Positions 1-10,095 of a stretch of DNA of 64,000 bases are shown here, piece after piece (position 1 is the first letter of the stretch; each line of letters begins with the position of its first letter). The notes under the pieces are model-generated. The model searched no databases and was not told the origin of the DNA. It saw only the letters and a list, made by a program, of their open reading frames with translations. Source of the stretch: Aegilops tauschii subsp. strangulata (lineage: Eukaryota > Streptophyta > Magnoliopsida > Poales > Poaceae); contig NC_053037.3 in assembly GCF_002575655.3 (NCBI RefSeq), positions 144,223,207 through 144,287,206 on the forward strand, given 5' to 3'. Both the position numbers and the translations under genes were made by a program.

Positions 1-548
1 GGTGTCTTCTATGAGTTTCATGTTGGGTGCAAACAAACATTAAAGGAGCCATTATCTGTATTTTTTAACTAAAGCTATTATCTGCCTGCTATCATTGGTT
101 TTGGGTCTATCCACAGTTTGCTACCACCACTCTAGATTTGTGCATGCACTCCTTACATAATCTCACTAGGTTTTATTCCTATGCATGCCAGTTATTGTAC
201 ACAATAGAACTGAACATGTAGAGCAAAAGGGACGAGCCTTGCGTGGCACTAAAATTTCATGCAGACGTCGCTCCATGGTGGGCGCAAAGGCAGCCCCCCT
301 CCACCCATTTCGGATTGTAATCAAGAGGAAGATAACTGTTCTGAGGGGGATTCAGAAGGAGAAGACCACTCCTATTTACCCCCTGAGGTCTTCGCTCTAA
401 CTTGGCATGCTTATGTTGGTAATATCATGCATATGGTGCCTTGCCTTGCTTACTGTATACATCAAATATGTCATCTGCTTAGTTTAGACATGCTTTGTGT
501 CAATGCCATCTGTTTAGTTTCTTTATCGTATATGTGAATCATGCAATG
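1..548. other. Host low-copy genic segment, left edge
   Basis: AT-rich sequence typical of a grass intron, with one exon-like acidic module (see 230-405). Its last ~130 bases contain the same 'gccatctgtttag ... tatatgtgaat' repeat unit that fills 3776-5059. It therefore belongs to the same locus, now split by the solo LTR at 549-3770. I see no complete gene here. Confidence 0.5.
230..405 (+). pseudogene. Acidic exon-like module, copy 1
   Basis: An open stretch on + encodes an acidic, serine-rich segment (EEDNCSEGDSEGEDHSYLPP) followed by EVFALTW. The same signature (EEDSE-DDQSY-P-EV-A-TWQ) recurs in copies 2 and 3 at 3933-4107 and 4473-4643, so this is a duplicated exon rather than a chance ORF. 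No start codon or full gene model can be given. I do not recognise the protein family; the acidic run could be a linker in a nuclear protein. Confidence 0.35.
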
Positions 549-652
549 TGTCGGGGGAAATGACACCTACGGTATCATGTAGAATCCCTTTTCGCTACGG
601 TTGGCGGGCGCGGGGCTGTGGAAAGAGTGGGATTAGAAGATCGACGCACGGG

Positions 653-3600
653 GATTATCCAGGTTCGGGCCGCAAGTGATGCGTAATACCCTACTCCTGC
701 TCGTTAATGTTTATCTGGTGTTCTTGGACTAGCTAGAAAGCATGCAGGGTACAAAAAGTCCGAAACCTCTCCCAGTACGCCGCGGGCCTCCTTTTATAGA
801 TAAAGGGGTTGCCACAGTGGCACACAGGAGGTGGAAAGTTTGTACAGTAGTTGAGTCTATCTCCTGGCAACATAGGACAAACGCATTTAATGCGCTGCCG
901 ACGTGCCCTTCTTAATTTATCGGGGATGGCAAGGTAGCTCGTCCCAGCAGTCGCCGCTTTGCCTGGCTTCGACACGCGTCTGAGTTGACGAGGCGTGTAG
1001 TGCCACGCTGGCTGGCTGGCTGCTGAGTTGGTGCGGTGGCAGTCTTCATGAAGATCTACATGCCACCACGCAGTTGCTTGCTGAGTTGGCCTAAAGGCCG
1101 CACGTTGCCACGCAGGTGCTCGCCTAGTTGGTGGGTTGGCAGCCGTGTGGGAACGGCTGTGGAGTCTTGGCGGGTGGGGGCCTGGCTATGGCCCCGCGGA
1201 TGTCTTCGGCAAGAGTCTTGCCGAGGCCCCGGCAAGGGTCTTGCCGCGGCGTCGTGGGCTTCCCTGGCAAGGGTCTTGCCGGGGGGGTCTCGTGGGTATC
1301 TTTGGCAAGCATCTTGCCAAGGATCTTCGTCTTCTGATTCTCATCTAGTCTTGTATGTTCTTGGTCATCACAAAGATCTATATACCACCATGGAGGCACC
1401 TCCTGAGCCTGGTTCCAATGTGGGTGATGGCGTCGGAACTCTTAGGATCAAGGGTGGCGGCTCTGCTGGTGTTGGGCAAGTCGCCCCGGCAAGGTTATTG
1501 CCGGGGCTGTGGAGGCCGCCCCGGCAAGGGCCTTGCCGGGGGAGTTCACCTCGCCCTTCTGCTCTTCGTGTCTATGGCTTGGCGTTGCTCTGGTTGTCTT
1601 GTGTCTTTGATTCCTTCCTCTGCCCCGCTAAGTGTGGCCGCATGCGCGGCTCCAACTACCCGTGCACAAGTAAAGGGGGATTATCCAGGTTCGGGCCGCA
1701 AGTGATGCGTAATACCCTACTCCTACTGGTTTATGTTTATCTGGTGTTCTTGGACTAGCTACAAAGCGTGCAGGGTCCAAAAAGTCCGAATTCTCTCCCA
1801 GTACGCCGCGGGCCTCCTTTTATAGATAAAAGGGCTGCCACAGTGGCACACAGGAGGTGGAAAGTTTGTACAGTAGTCGATTCTATCTCCTGGCACCTAG
1901 GACAAATGCATTTAATGCGCTGCCGACGTGCCCTTCTTGCTTTTATCGGGGATGGCAAGGAATCAAATCCCTGTTGTCGCTGCTTTGCCTGGCTTCGACG
2001 CGCGTCTGAGTTGACGAGGTGTGTAGTGCCACCCTGGCTGGCTGGCTACTGAGTTGGTGTGGTGGCAGAATCTTCACGAAGATCTGCATGCCACCACGCA
2101 GGTGCTTGCTGAGTTGGCCTGAAGGCCGCACGTTGCCACGCAGGTGCTCGCCTAGTTGGTGGACTGGGAGCCGTGTGGGAACAGCGGTGGAGTCTTGGCG
2201 AGTGGGGGCCTGGCTGTGGCCCCGCGGATGTCTTCGGCAAGAGTCTTGCCGGGGCCCCGGCAAGGGTCTTGCCGCAGAGTCGTGGGCGTCCCCGGCAAGG
2301 GTCTTGCCTGGGGGGTCTCGTGGGTATCTTCGGCAAGGATCTTGCCGAGAATCTTAGTCTTCTAATTCTCATCTAGTCTTGTATGTTCTTGGTCTTAACA
2401 AATATCTGCATGCCACCATGGAGCCGCCTCCCAAGCCTTGGTTCCAATGTGGGTGATGTCGTCGGAACTCTTAGGCTCAAGGGTGGCGGCTCTGCTGGTG
2501 TTGGGCAAGTCGCCCCGGCAAGGTTCTTGCCGGGGCTGTGGAGGCCGCCCCGGCAAGTGCCTTGCCGGGGGAGTTCACCTCGCCCTTCTGCTCTTCGTGT
2601 CTATGGCTTGGCATTGCTCTGATTGTCTTGTGTCTTTGCTTCCTTCCTCTGCCCCGCTAAGTGTGGCCGCATGCGCGGCTCGAACTGCCCATGCACAAGT
2701 AAAGGGGGATTATCCAGGTTCGGGCCGCAAGTGATGCGTAATACCCTACTCCTGCTGGTTTATGTTTATCTGGTGTTCTTGGACTAGCTACAAAGCATGC
2801 ACGGTCCAAAAAGACTGAATTCTCTCCCAGTACACTGCGGGCCTCCTTTTATAGATAAAGGGGCTGCCACAGTGGCACACATGAGGTGGAAAGTTTGTAC
2901 AGTAGTCGAGTCTATCTCCTGGCACCATAGGACAAAAGCATTTAATGTGCTACCGACGTGCCCTTCTTGCTTTATCGGGGATGGCAAGGAAGCTCGTACC
3001 AGCTGTCGCCGCTTTGCCTGGCTTCGACGTGCGTCCGAGTTGGCGAGGCGTGTAGTGCCACGCTGGCTGGCTGGCTGCTGAGTTGGTGCAGTGGAGAGTC
3101 TTCACGAAGATCTGCATGCCCCCACGCAGGTGCTTGCTAAGTTGGCCTGAAGGCCGCATGTTGCCACACAGGTGCTCGCCTAGTTGGTGGGCTGGCAGCC
3201 GTGTGGGAACGGTGGTGGAATCTTGGCGGGTGGGGGCGTGGCTGTGGCCCCGCGGATGTCTTCGGCAAGAGTCTTCCTGGGGCCCCGGCAAGGGTCTTGC
3301 CGCGGCGTCGTGGGCGTCCCCGGCAAGGGTCTTGCCGGGGGGGTCTCGTGGGTATCTTCGGCACGGATCTTGCCGAGGATCTTCGTCTTCTGATTCTCAT
3401 CTAGTCTTGTATGTTCTTGGTCTTCACAAAGATCTGCATGCCACCATGGAGGCGCCTCCCAAGCCTTGGTTCCAATGTGGGTGATGGCGTCGGGACTCTT
3501 AGGCTCAAGGGTGGCGGCTCTGCTGGTGTTGGTCAAGTCTCCCCGGCAAGGTTCTTGCCGGGGCTGTGGAGGCTGCCCCGGTAAGGGCCTTGCCGGGGGA

Positions 3601-3735
3601 GTTCACCTCTCCCTTCTGCTCTTCGTGTCTATGGCTTGGCGTTGCTCTGGTTGTCTAGTGTCTTTGCTTCCTTCCTCTGCCCCGCTAAGTGTGGCCGCAG
3701 GTGCGGCTCCAACTGCCCGTGCACAAGTAAAGGGG
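653..3735. repeat. Three tandem ~1,027 bp LTR-core copies
   Basis: The phrase 'gattatccaggttcggg' occurs at 653, 1679 and 2708, spacings of 1026 and 1029. The third copy runs to the LTR's normal terminal segment at about 3735. At each inner junction the LTR end '...caagtaaagggg' is joined to the internal '...gggattatcc', so both joints fall in a run of four to five G. Copies are near-identical with scattered substitutions. Confidence 0.85.
1207..1320. repeat. Cluster of CGGCAAG-CTTGCCG palindromes in LTR
   Basis: Four imperfect palindromes of the form CGGCAAGRGTCTTGCCG are spaced roughly 30 bp apart, each able to form a hairpin with a 7-10 bp stem. Two more lie at about 1484-1545. Equivalent clusters occur in the other core copies (about 2233-2350 and 3261-3378) and in D's LTRs (6611-6758, 6909-6975, 35385-35441). 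They are a hallmark of this LTR family. Confidence 0.75.
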
Positions 3736-3932
3736 TACAAAAATAGGACCCCTACTTTTGTACACCGACACAATGCCATCTTGTTTAGCCAGGCATCATA
3801 TATGTGAATTTTGCAATGCCACCCTGGTTAGCCAGTCATCTTATATGTGAATTATATCATGCCATCATTTTTTATTACGTGTTAAATTTGTCAACAATTT
3901 TTGTACATTCAATTACTCTTCCTGTGCATCAG

Positions 3933-4107
3933 CCATTCGACAATGTCATGGAAAAATCTAAAGTGGAAACAAGGTCTTCAGAGTAGACAATGCTATTTGA
4001 CGAATCGCATGTCTTGCTGGTTACGGATAGCTCCTCAGAGGAGGATTCAGACAGAGATGACCAGTCCTATTCCCCTCCCCCCCGAGGTGCATGCTCTAAC
4101 TTGGCAG
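3933..4107 (+). pseudogene. Acidic exon-like module, copy 2
   Basis: Flanked by 'ctgtgcatcag' (acceptor-like) and 'ttggcag|ggtta'. It contains the acidic segment SSSEEDSDRDDQSYS and EVHALTWQ, but the frame is broken by an in-frame TAG ('cagagtagac') and a C-run ('cccctcccccccc') that shifts reading. It lies exactly 540 bp before copy 3 and shares its flanks, so it arose by tandem duplication. Function not recognised. Confidence 0.4.
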
Positions 4108-4472
4108 GGTTATGTTTCTCATATCGTGCGTATGGTATCTTGCATTGCTATGTCATTTGCTTAGTTTAGACATGCTTTGTGTGAATGCCACCTGTTTAGT
4201 GTCTAATTACCATATATGTGAATTATGCGATGCCATCTTGTTGCAAGACATTATATATGTGAATTATGCAATGCTATCTTGTTGCAAGGCAAAATATATG
4301 TGAATTATGCAATGCTATCTTGTTGCAAGGCAAAATATATGTGAATTATGCAATGTCATGCTGTTTAGCCAAGCGTCGTATATGTGAATTATATCATGCG
4401 TCCTTTTTTTTGTATTCCTCGTTGCATTTGTCGACAATGTTTGTATATTCAACTGCTCTTTCTGTGCATCAG

Positions 4473-4643
4473 CCATTTGAATTGGTGATGGAGAAATCTG
4501 GAGTGAAAATAAGGTCTTCAGAGCAGACAATGCTACTTGCTGAAGCAGATATCTTGCAGGTTACAGATAGCTCTTTAGAGGAGGATTCAGAGGCAGATGA
4601 CCAGTCCTATTATCCCCTTGAGGTGTATGCTCAAACTTGGCAG
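4473..4643 (+). pseudogene. Acidic exon-like module, copy 3
   Basis: This is the best-preserved copy: open from the acceptor-like 'tctgtgcatcag' to 'cttggcag', encoding about 57 residues including DSSLEEDSEADDQSYY and EVYAQTWQ. It has no start or stop of its own, consistent with an internal exon. The protein family is not recognised. It may belong to a gene on + whose remaining exons are outside the window or lost. Confidence 0.4.
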
Positions 4644-5059
4644 GGTTATATTACTCATATCATGCATATGTTGTATTGCAATGCTTAACTTTTACATCAT
4701 ATACACAATATTGAATGCCATCTCCTTAGTTGACACATCATATATGCGATTGCCCTCTACACACTTTCTTAGTATATAAATCATATATTTGAATTATATC
4801 ATGCCAAGATGTTTACATAGATAGCATGTATCTGAATTATGGCATGCCAACCCATTTTCTAAAGACATAATATAGTTACATCATCTCATCTTGTTTACAT
4901 AGTCATCATATTTTGAATTATGTCATTCTATCCTGCTTAGTTAGCCATCATACATGTGAAATTGTGTCATGCTATCCTGTTTAATTAGCCATCATATATG
5001 TGAAATTATGTCCTACTATTCTGTTTGGTTAGACAACATAAATGTGAATTATTTCATGC

Positions 5060-5640
5060 CACTGGTGCGCGTCGGCCCTAAACAAACGGTTTTTTACCCC
5101 TTTCCGCGACGACATTTGGAACCGTCGCCAAGTGAGTGTGGGCGATAGGGGGGGTCCTTCCCACACGACCCAGAAACTGCCGGGGATAGGGAGCCTTGAG
5201 GCATACAGTTGTCCCTATATAACCATTTCCGATATCTCGAATATCCCAAACGTTTCATCCTTGCTACTCGTTTATGCTCGCATTGCCATCGCAGTGGGAG
5301 TTTTGTGGTTCTGCCTAAAACCAGGCAGATTCCAGGCACGGGTGTTTTCCAGGAAGATTCTAGGCACGGGAGTTTTATGATGCCTGGCACATCACAAACA
5401 GTTCATGATTATAAAATGTGTACGATGGGTAGACAATCACACACATTTAGTTTTCCGGCACCGTGTGTGATAGTGTCTCACATCCCACATGCTTTGCAAA
5501 CGGCAACTATGTGCATGCTTGCACACGTTTCCTCTCCGTGAACCGTCTCGGATTATGGTGTATTTCGCAAACATTTGTGTTTTACCAACCGTGTGTGCCA
5601 TAATGACCTGCACAACGCAATTTCACCCTAATTTAATTGT
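5060..5640. mobile_element. Possible truncated CACTA-like DNA transposon end
   Basis: Composition changes abruptly from the AT-rich minisatellite to a GC-richer segment starting CACTGGTGCGCGTCGG. It later contains phrases such as 'gaaccgtctcggatt' and 'cgtgtgtgat' that resemble non-coding Triticeae DNA transposons. I could not find a matching inverted terminus or a 3 bp duplication, so element class and right border are guesses. No coding capacity is visible. Confidence 0.25.
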
Positions 5641-5803
5641 TGCTATTTAAAATTGTACCTAATTTAAACTTGAAAGTAGGCTATAGCTTTATTCATATCC
5701 ATGAGGTTCAAACAACCAATGCATTATTTGATTCACAGGTACATATGTTTAAGAATTACATAAGCACCAAATAAAGAATGATGTACGAGGGTTCTATACT
5801 TAC

Positions 5804-5981
5804 AGATGGTAAAGAAAGAGGCGACAGACATTCCAGTTGCTGAACAAGGTGAAGCGGAATGCCCCTATTGTGCTCTCCTGGATGCAGAAGGCATGCAGGA
5901 CTCTAGTCCAACCCCTTGTGATGGCCGGCCGCCAATCATGTAGTTTGAGGGGTAATCTTGAGTAAACTGCTACAGGATCCA
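5804..5981 (-). pseudogene. Downstream exon of interrupted minus-strand gene (B3-like?)
   Basis: On minus the exon is preceded by 'ctttttt...cttttgcag' (branch/pyrimidine tract and acceptor) and followed by 'gtaagtatag' (donor). It is open throughout: a 59-residue segment with LPLKLHDWRPAITRGWTRVL, later FRFTLFSNWNVCRLFLY. The pattern W-I-RGW-FC....FRFTLFS is loosely reminiscent of REM-type B3 DNA-binding domains, but this is inference. The preceding exon is at 35635-35813; element D now separates the two. Confidence 0.5.
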
Positions 5982-6045
5982 CTGCAAAAGAAAAAAGATT
6001 CAGATATTGTCATCTAACACAACTCAGTACGGGCAATAAAAGGAG

Positions 6046-7145
6046 ACAACACAGGGAGTTTATCCAGGTTCGGGCCGCGAGTGATGCGTAATACCCTACT
6101 CCTGCTGGTTTGTGTTTATGTGGTGTTCTTGGACTAGCTACAAAGCGTGCAGGGTCCAAAAAGTCTGAATCCCCCTCCAGTATGCCTCGGGCCCCCTTTT
6201 ATAGCCAAAGGGGTCGCCACAGTGGCACACAGGAGGTGGAAAGTTTCCACTATACACAAGTCTATCGTCTGGCACCAATGGACAAGCACATTTAATGCAC
6301 TGCCGACGTGCCCTCTCACTTTATCGGGGACGGCAAGGAAACTCGTCCCGTTCGCCGCTGCTTTTCCTCGCTCCGATGCGCGTCCAGGCTGACTAGGCGT
6401 GCAGCGCCATGCTGGCTGGCTGGCTGCTGAGTTGGTGCGGTGGCAGAGTCTTCACGAAGATCTGCATGCCACCACGCAGTTGCTTGATGAGTTGGCCTGG
6501 AACCTGCATGTCGCCATGGAGGTGCCTGCCTTGTTGGCGGGTTGACCTCTGTGTTGGAACGGCGGTGGAGCCTTGGCAGTGGGGGCCTGGCTGCGGCCCC
6601 GCAGATGTCTCCGGCAAGGATCTTGCCGGGGCCCCGGCAAGGGCCTTGCCAGGGTCTCTCAGACGTCCCCGGCAAGGGTCTTGCTGGGGTCTTGTGAGTG
6701 TCCCCGGCAAGGTCTTGCCGGGGTCTCGTGAGCGTCCCCGGCAAGGATCTTGCCGGGGTTTCCGTCTTCTAGTTCTCATATAGTATTGTATGTCCTTGGT
6801 CTTCACAAAGATATGCATGCCCCCATGCAGGCGCCTCCCGAGCCTTGGTTTCAATGTTGTCGATGGTGCCGGAACTCTTAGGCTCAAGGGTGGCAGCTCT
6901 GCTGGTGTTGGGCAAGTTGCCCCGGCAGGGATCTTGCGGGGCTACGTTAGCTACCCCGGCAAGGCTCCTGTCGGGGAGAGCCCACCTTGTCCCTTCGCTC
7001 CTCGCGCCTCTGTCTTGGCGTTGCTCTGGTAGTATTGTGTCTTTGCTCCCTCTACCCCGGCAAGCGTGGCCCCGGGCGTGTGGCTGCGACTGCCCGCGCA
7101 CAAGTAAAGGGGTACAAAAAGGACCCCTACTTTTGTACACCGACA
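6046..7145 (-). mobile_element. Element D 3' LTR (left copy, truncated)
   Basis: It aligns with the right LTR from about 25927 onward and ends 'cttttgtacaccgaca' at 7145. The first ~88 bp of the right copy (25839-25926, including TGTCGGTGGGAACG) have no counterpart here, so this terminus is lost. It carries the palindromes at 6611-6758 and 6909-6975. Confidence 0.75.
6611..6758. repeat. Palindrome cluster in D left LTR
   Basis: Five consecutive units of CCGGCAAGGATCTTGCCGG type, each followed by 'gggtctc.tgagcgtcc'-like spacers at ~30 bp period. They are GC-rich and hairpin-forming. Copy number differs from the solo LTR at 549-3770, showing the cluster expands and contracts. Confidence 0.7.
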
Positions 7146-7369
7146 GGAGCCCCCGGGCCTGGGCCACATTTAAGCGTGGAGCGTTATTGGGCCAGGCCCA
7201 GAACGGTGCGCGGGTACGCGTGGTAGAGTTTTACCGCAGTAACTCCCTCGCCAGTTGCGCTTCCCCACGATCCGTGTTGAATGCGTGACGTGGGGGTCGT
7301 GCGTGGGGCGGTTGCTGCACGGTCGCGTCACATCATGGTAAATGGTAAAGAGGCGGCCCGCGCCTTTCC

Positions 7370-7379
7370 CATAAAAAGG
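7370..7379 (+). promoter_or_regulatory. TATA-like box of D antisense gene
   Basis: 'cataaaaagg' lies about 130 nt upstream of the ATG at 7504 on +, in otherwise GC-rich sequence. The spacing suits a plant TATA box with a ~100 nt pyrimidine-rich leader. Element E has a comparable box before its antisense gene (27250). Confidence 0.5.
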
Positions 7380-10087
7380 AGAAACCGCAGGCACGCTGCT
7401 CATTTACCCCCTGTGCCTTCTGCTCGCCGCCTTCAAGCTCTTGCCTCTGCTCGCCGCCACCGCGCCCTCACTGCCCTTAATCCGCCATCCCCTCTCAATC
7501 GCCATGGCGCCCAAGACAGACAAAGGCAAAGGGGTGGCCAAGGACGCCGGGGAGAAAGAGGCGCCGGAGAGCGAGTTGGCGGTGCTGCGGACGCAGCACG
7601 CCTACTTCCCCTCGACAGTCGATGTGGTCCATCCGAGGGACTACTTCAGGCCCCTGTGGGGGAGGGAGACGAGGGGGCACCCCTCCACGCGCATCGTCCC
7701 TACCGATTTCGCCAAGGCCTACCCAAATCGGTACCCCTTCTTCGTTGACTACTTCTCTTGCGGGCTCTGCCCCCTTTCTCTGATTTCTTCAACAACGTCA
7801 TGCACACGTACGGCTTCCGTCTGATGGATCTTACGCCGAATGCCGTGGCATGCATGGCCCTCTTCACATCTCTGCGAGGGCTTCGCTGGAGTGCGCCCTA
7901 GCACGACGCTCTTCCGCCACTACTTCTACCCTCGCATCCAGGCAGGGGGCGCCATCTCCGGCTGCATCACCTGGATCCCGAGGTCTCAGGAGAAGGGCAC
8001 GTACCCGGAGGGCGCCCATGAGGAGAGGTGGGATGAGTGGCGGAGCCGGTGGTGCTGGATCGAGGAGAAGGATCCACGGGAGTTCTGCCAGCTTCGCCGC
8101 AGTCCGCCGATCCGCCGCAAGGACTGGAGCGACCTCAACGCCAACAACAAGAAGCTCTCGGTCGCCACCACCAGGATCAACCACCTCACCGTGGCCGGGC
8201 TCACCCTTGAAATGATTGGGGCTGATTTCATCCGCCGCCGGATTGCCCCACTGCACAACAAGGGGAGGCCGGCCTGGGACTTTAGGAACGCGGCCGACGT
8301 CATGGGGCTCTGCCCTGGCTTGCAGCACAACTTCATGGTGATGGGGCACGCTCACTTCTGCCAGAGGCTCTTCCAGCTCAAGTTGAGTGACGACAGCAGG
8401 GCTGAGAGGACCGGCAGAGCTGAGAAGGCCGGCAAGGCCGTCAAGGCATCTCTGTTTGGGTTGCCGGCGGGCGTGGTCCCGTTGAGCAACAATTCTCGCA
8501 AGACCCGCATCATTGCCATGCTGCCGGACTTCAACGCACACGGCCTCGATCTGCTCTGGGTCGAGCCGAAAGCGGATGAGGTGCAGGTGTTCTTCGATAA
8601 CCTGTCGGAGAATTATGTCCGCGACGAGCCGCTGCTCATCTACGACACCACCAAGGAGGAGCTGGACTACATCGCCGCCAGGGCGGCGGATGCGGCGCTC
8701 GCCAAGGAGGCTGGCAGCACCGAGACCGTGGAGGATGAGGCCGACGTGGCTGCGGAGGAGAAAGAGCTCGCCGTATGGGCGGAGTCTGCCAGGGAGGCCA
8801 GCAGCGCCGGCGCCGGGGCTCCCCTCGTTGAAGACGTGGTCGAGGATTCGACCAAAGAAGAGGCCGAGGCTGTCAACCCCTTGGCCACAAGGAAGAGCCG
8901 CGTCCTGCGGCGGGCCAGCTCCGGCGAGCCGGTCCAGCCTGGCAGGACTGTGCAGCAGCAACAGGTTCAGGAGCAGTCCGTGCGCCAGACGAGAGCCGCA
9001 GCGACGAAGGCCGCGACAGCGAAGAAGGCGGTGAAAACCGTGGTAGCGAAGAAAAAGGCGGCGGCCTCTTCCTCATCCAAACGGCGCCGGACCCCAACCC
9101 CTTCTCCTTCTCCTTCGGATGGCAACTCGAAGGTTAATTTTGACCTCGGGTCCTTCAGCCCGAAGAGGAAAAGGAGGCTAGTGCAAGAGGAGGCGGAGGA
9201 CGAGTAAGCGCTTCGCCCTCCATCTTCTCCTGACCCCACGCCTATGCTATCCTCTTTTAACTTGATATTATCCTCACAGGGACATGGAGACGTTGGCCCA
9301 GAGGGTGGCGAAGAGGGCCAGGGCCTCGACAGGCGACGAGCCCCCGGCGAGCACTCCATGCACGCCGGAGTTGGTGGTGATCAACCCGGATGACAGCCCC
9401 CGACGCAGTCCCCGCTTCAGCCCCCAGCGTGAGTCCACTACTCACTTCCCGTCGGTGTGCGTTGGGGCACGATCCCTTGGTGCTGATCTTACCGGGTTCG
9501 CAGGAGGAGATGGCAGCAGGAGGAGCCGCTGAGGGCCACCCCCAACACACCACTGTAACACCCCGGATGTAACTTTCCATATTTGTAACTCCAACTCTTG
9601 CCATTTTCGGCTATGTGTTATGATATTCCCTCCATGGTTGGGTTTTGTTTTACGTTTTGCATTTTGTTCATGTCATGCATCTCATATCATGTCATCATGT
9701 GCATTGCATTTGCATACGTGTTCGTCTCATGCATCCGAGCATTTTCCCCGTTGTTCGTTTTGCAATCCGGCACTCCCACCTCCTCCGGCGGACCCCTCTT
9801 GTTTTTTTCCTGAGCGGGTGTTGAACGTTCTCGGAATGGACCGAGGCTTGCCAAGTGGCCTTGGTACACCACCGGTAGACCACCTGTCAAGTTTCGTTCC
9901 ATTTGGAGGTCGTTTGATGCTCCAACGGTTAACCGGGTAACCGCAAAGCCTCTTTTGTGTGTTGCAGCAAAAACCCCTCCAAACAGTCCAATAACCCCTC
10001 TAAGTCTCCTCCATGCTCTACGTCGTTCGATCACGATCGTGTGGGCGAAAACCGTGCTCCATTTGGAGTCTCCTAGCTCCCCCTACC

Positions 10088-10095
10088 TATAAAAA
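10088..10095 (+). promoter_or_regulatory. TATA box in F 5' LTR
   Basis: TATAAAAA in 'cctataaaaacacc', directly upstream of a C-rich stretch and 'caaaccctagcc', a common start region in grass transcripts. The same box is at 19709-19716 in the 3' LTR. It probably sets the U3/R boundary, leaving a very long (~3.6 kb) R-U5. Confidence 0.65.

Larger units (their letters stand above)
549..3770 (-). mobile_element. Solo LTR with triplicated core
   Basis: The element begins TGTCGGGGG and ends ACACCGACA, so its termini are inverted TG...CA. It is flanked by perfect 5 bp duplications CAATG (544-548 and 3771-3775). The ends match the LTR of element D (25839 on, and ...7145). A normal LTR of this family is about 1.1-1.2 kb, but this copy is 3,222 bp because its core occurs three times in tandem. 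No internal retroelement sequence is present. Orientation is taken from D, whose PBS and PPT place transcription on minus. Confidence 0.85.
3776..5059. repeat. Intron-like region of degenerate 41-43 bp minisatellite
   Basis: Most of this stretch outside the two exon-like modules is made of a degenerate unit resembling 'catgccatcttgtttagcc' + 'atcatatatgtgaattat'. It is cleanest at 4213-4386, where 'tatatgtg' recurs at 4213, 4254, 4295, 4336 and 4379 (periods 41, 41, 41, 43). More diverged units fill 4720-5059. The region is AT-rich and reads as intronic. Confidence 0.65.

Noticed and set aside
1124..1399. Overlapping ORFs on both strands of the triplicated solo LTR
   Set aside because: They arise from the palindromic GC-rich repeats and appear on both strands at once; none carries a recognisable domain.
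7864..8961. 365-codon minus ORF opposite D's antisense gene, as a possible D gag-pol
   Set aside because: No gag, RT or protease motif. It is the compositional mirror of the GC-rich + exon, which has splice signals, a TATA box and a domain match.
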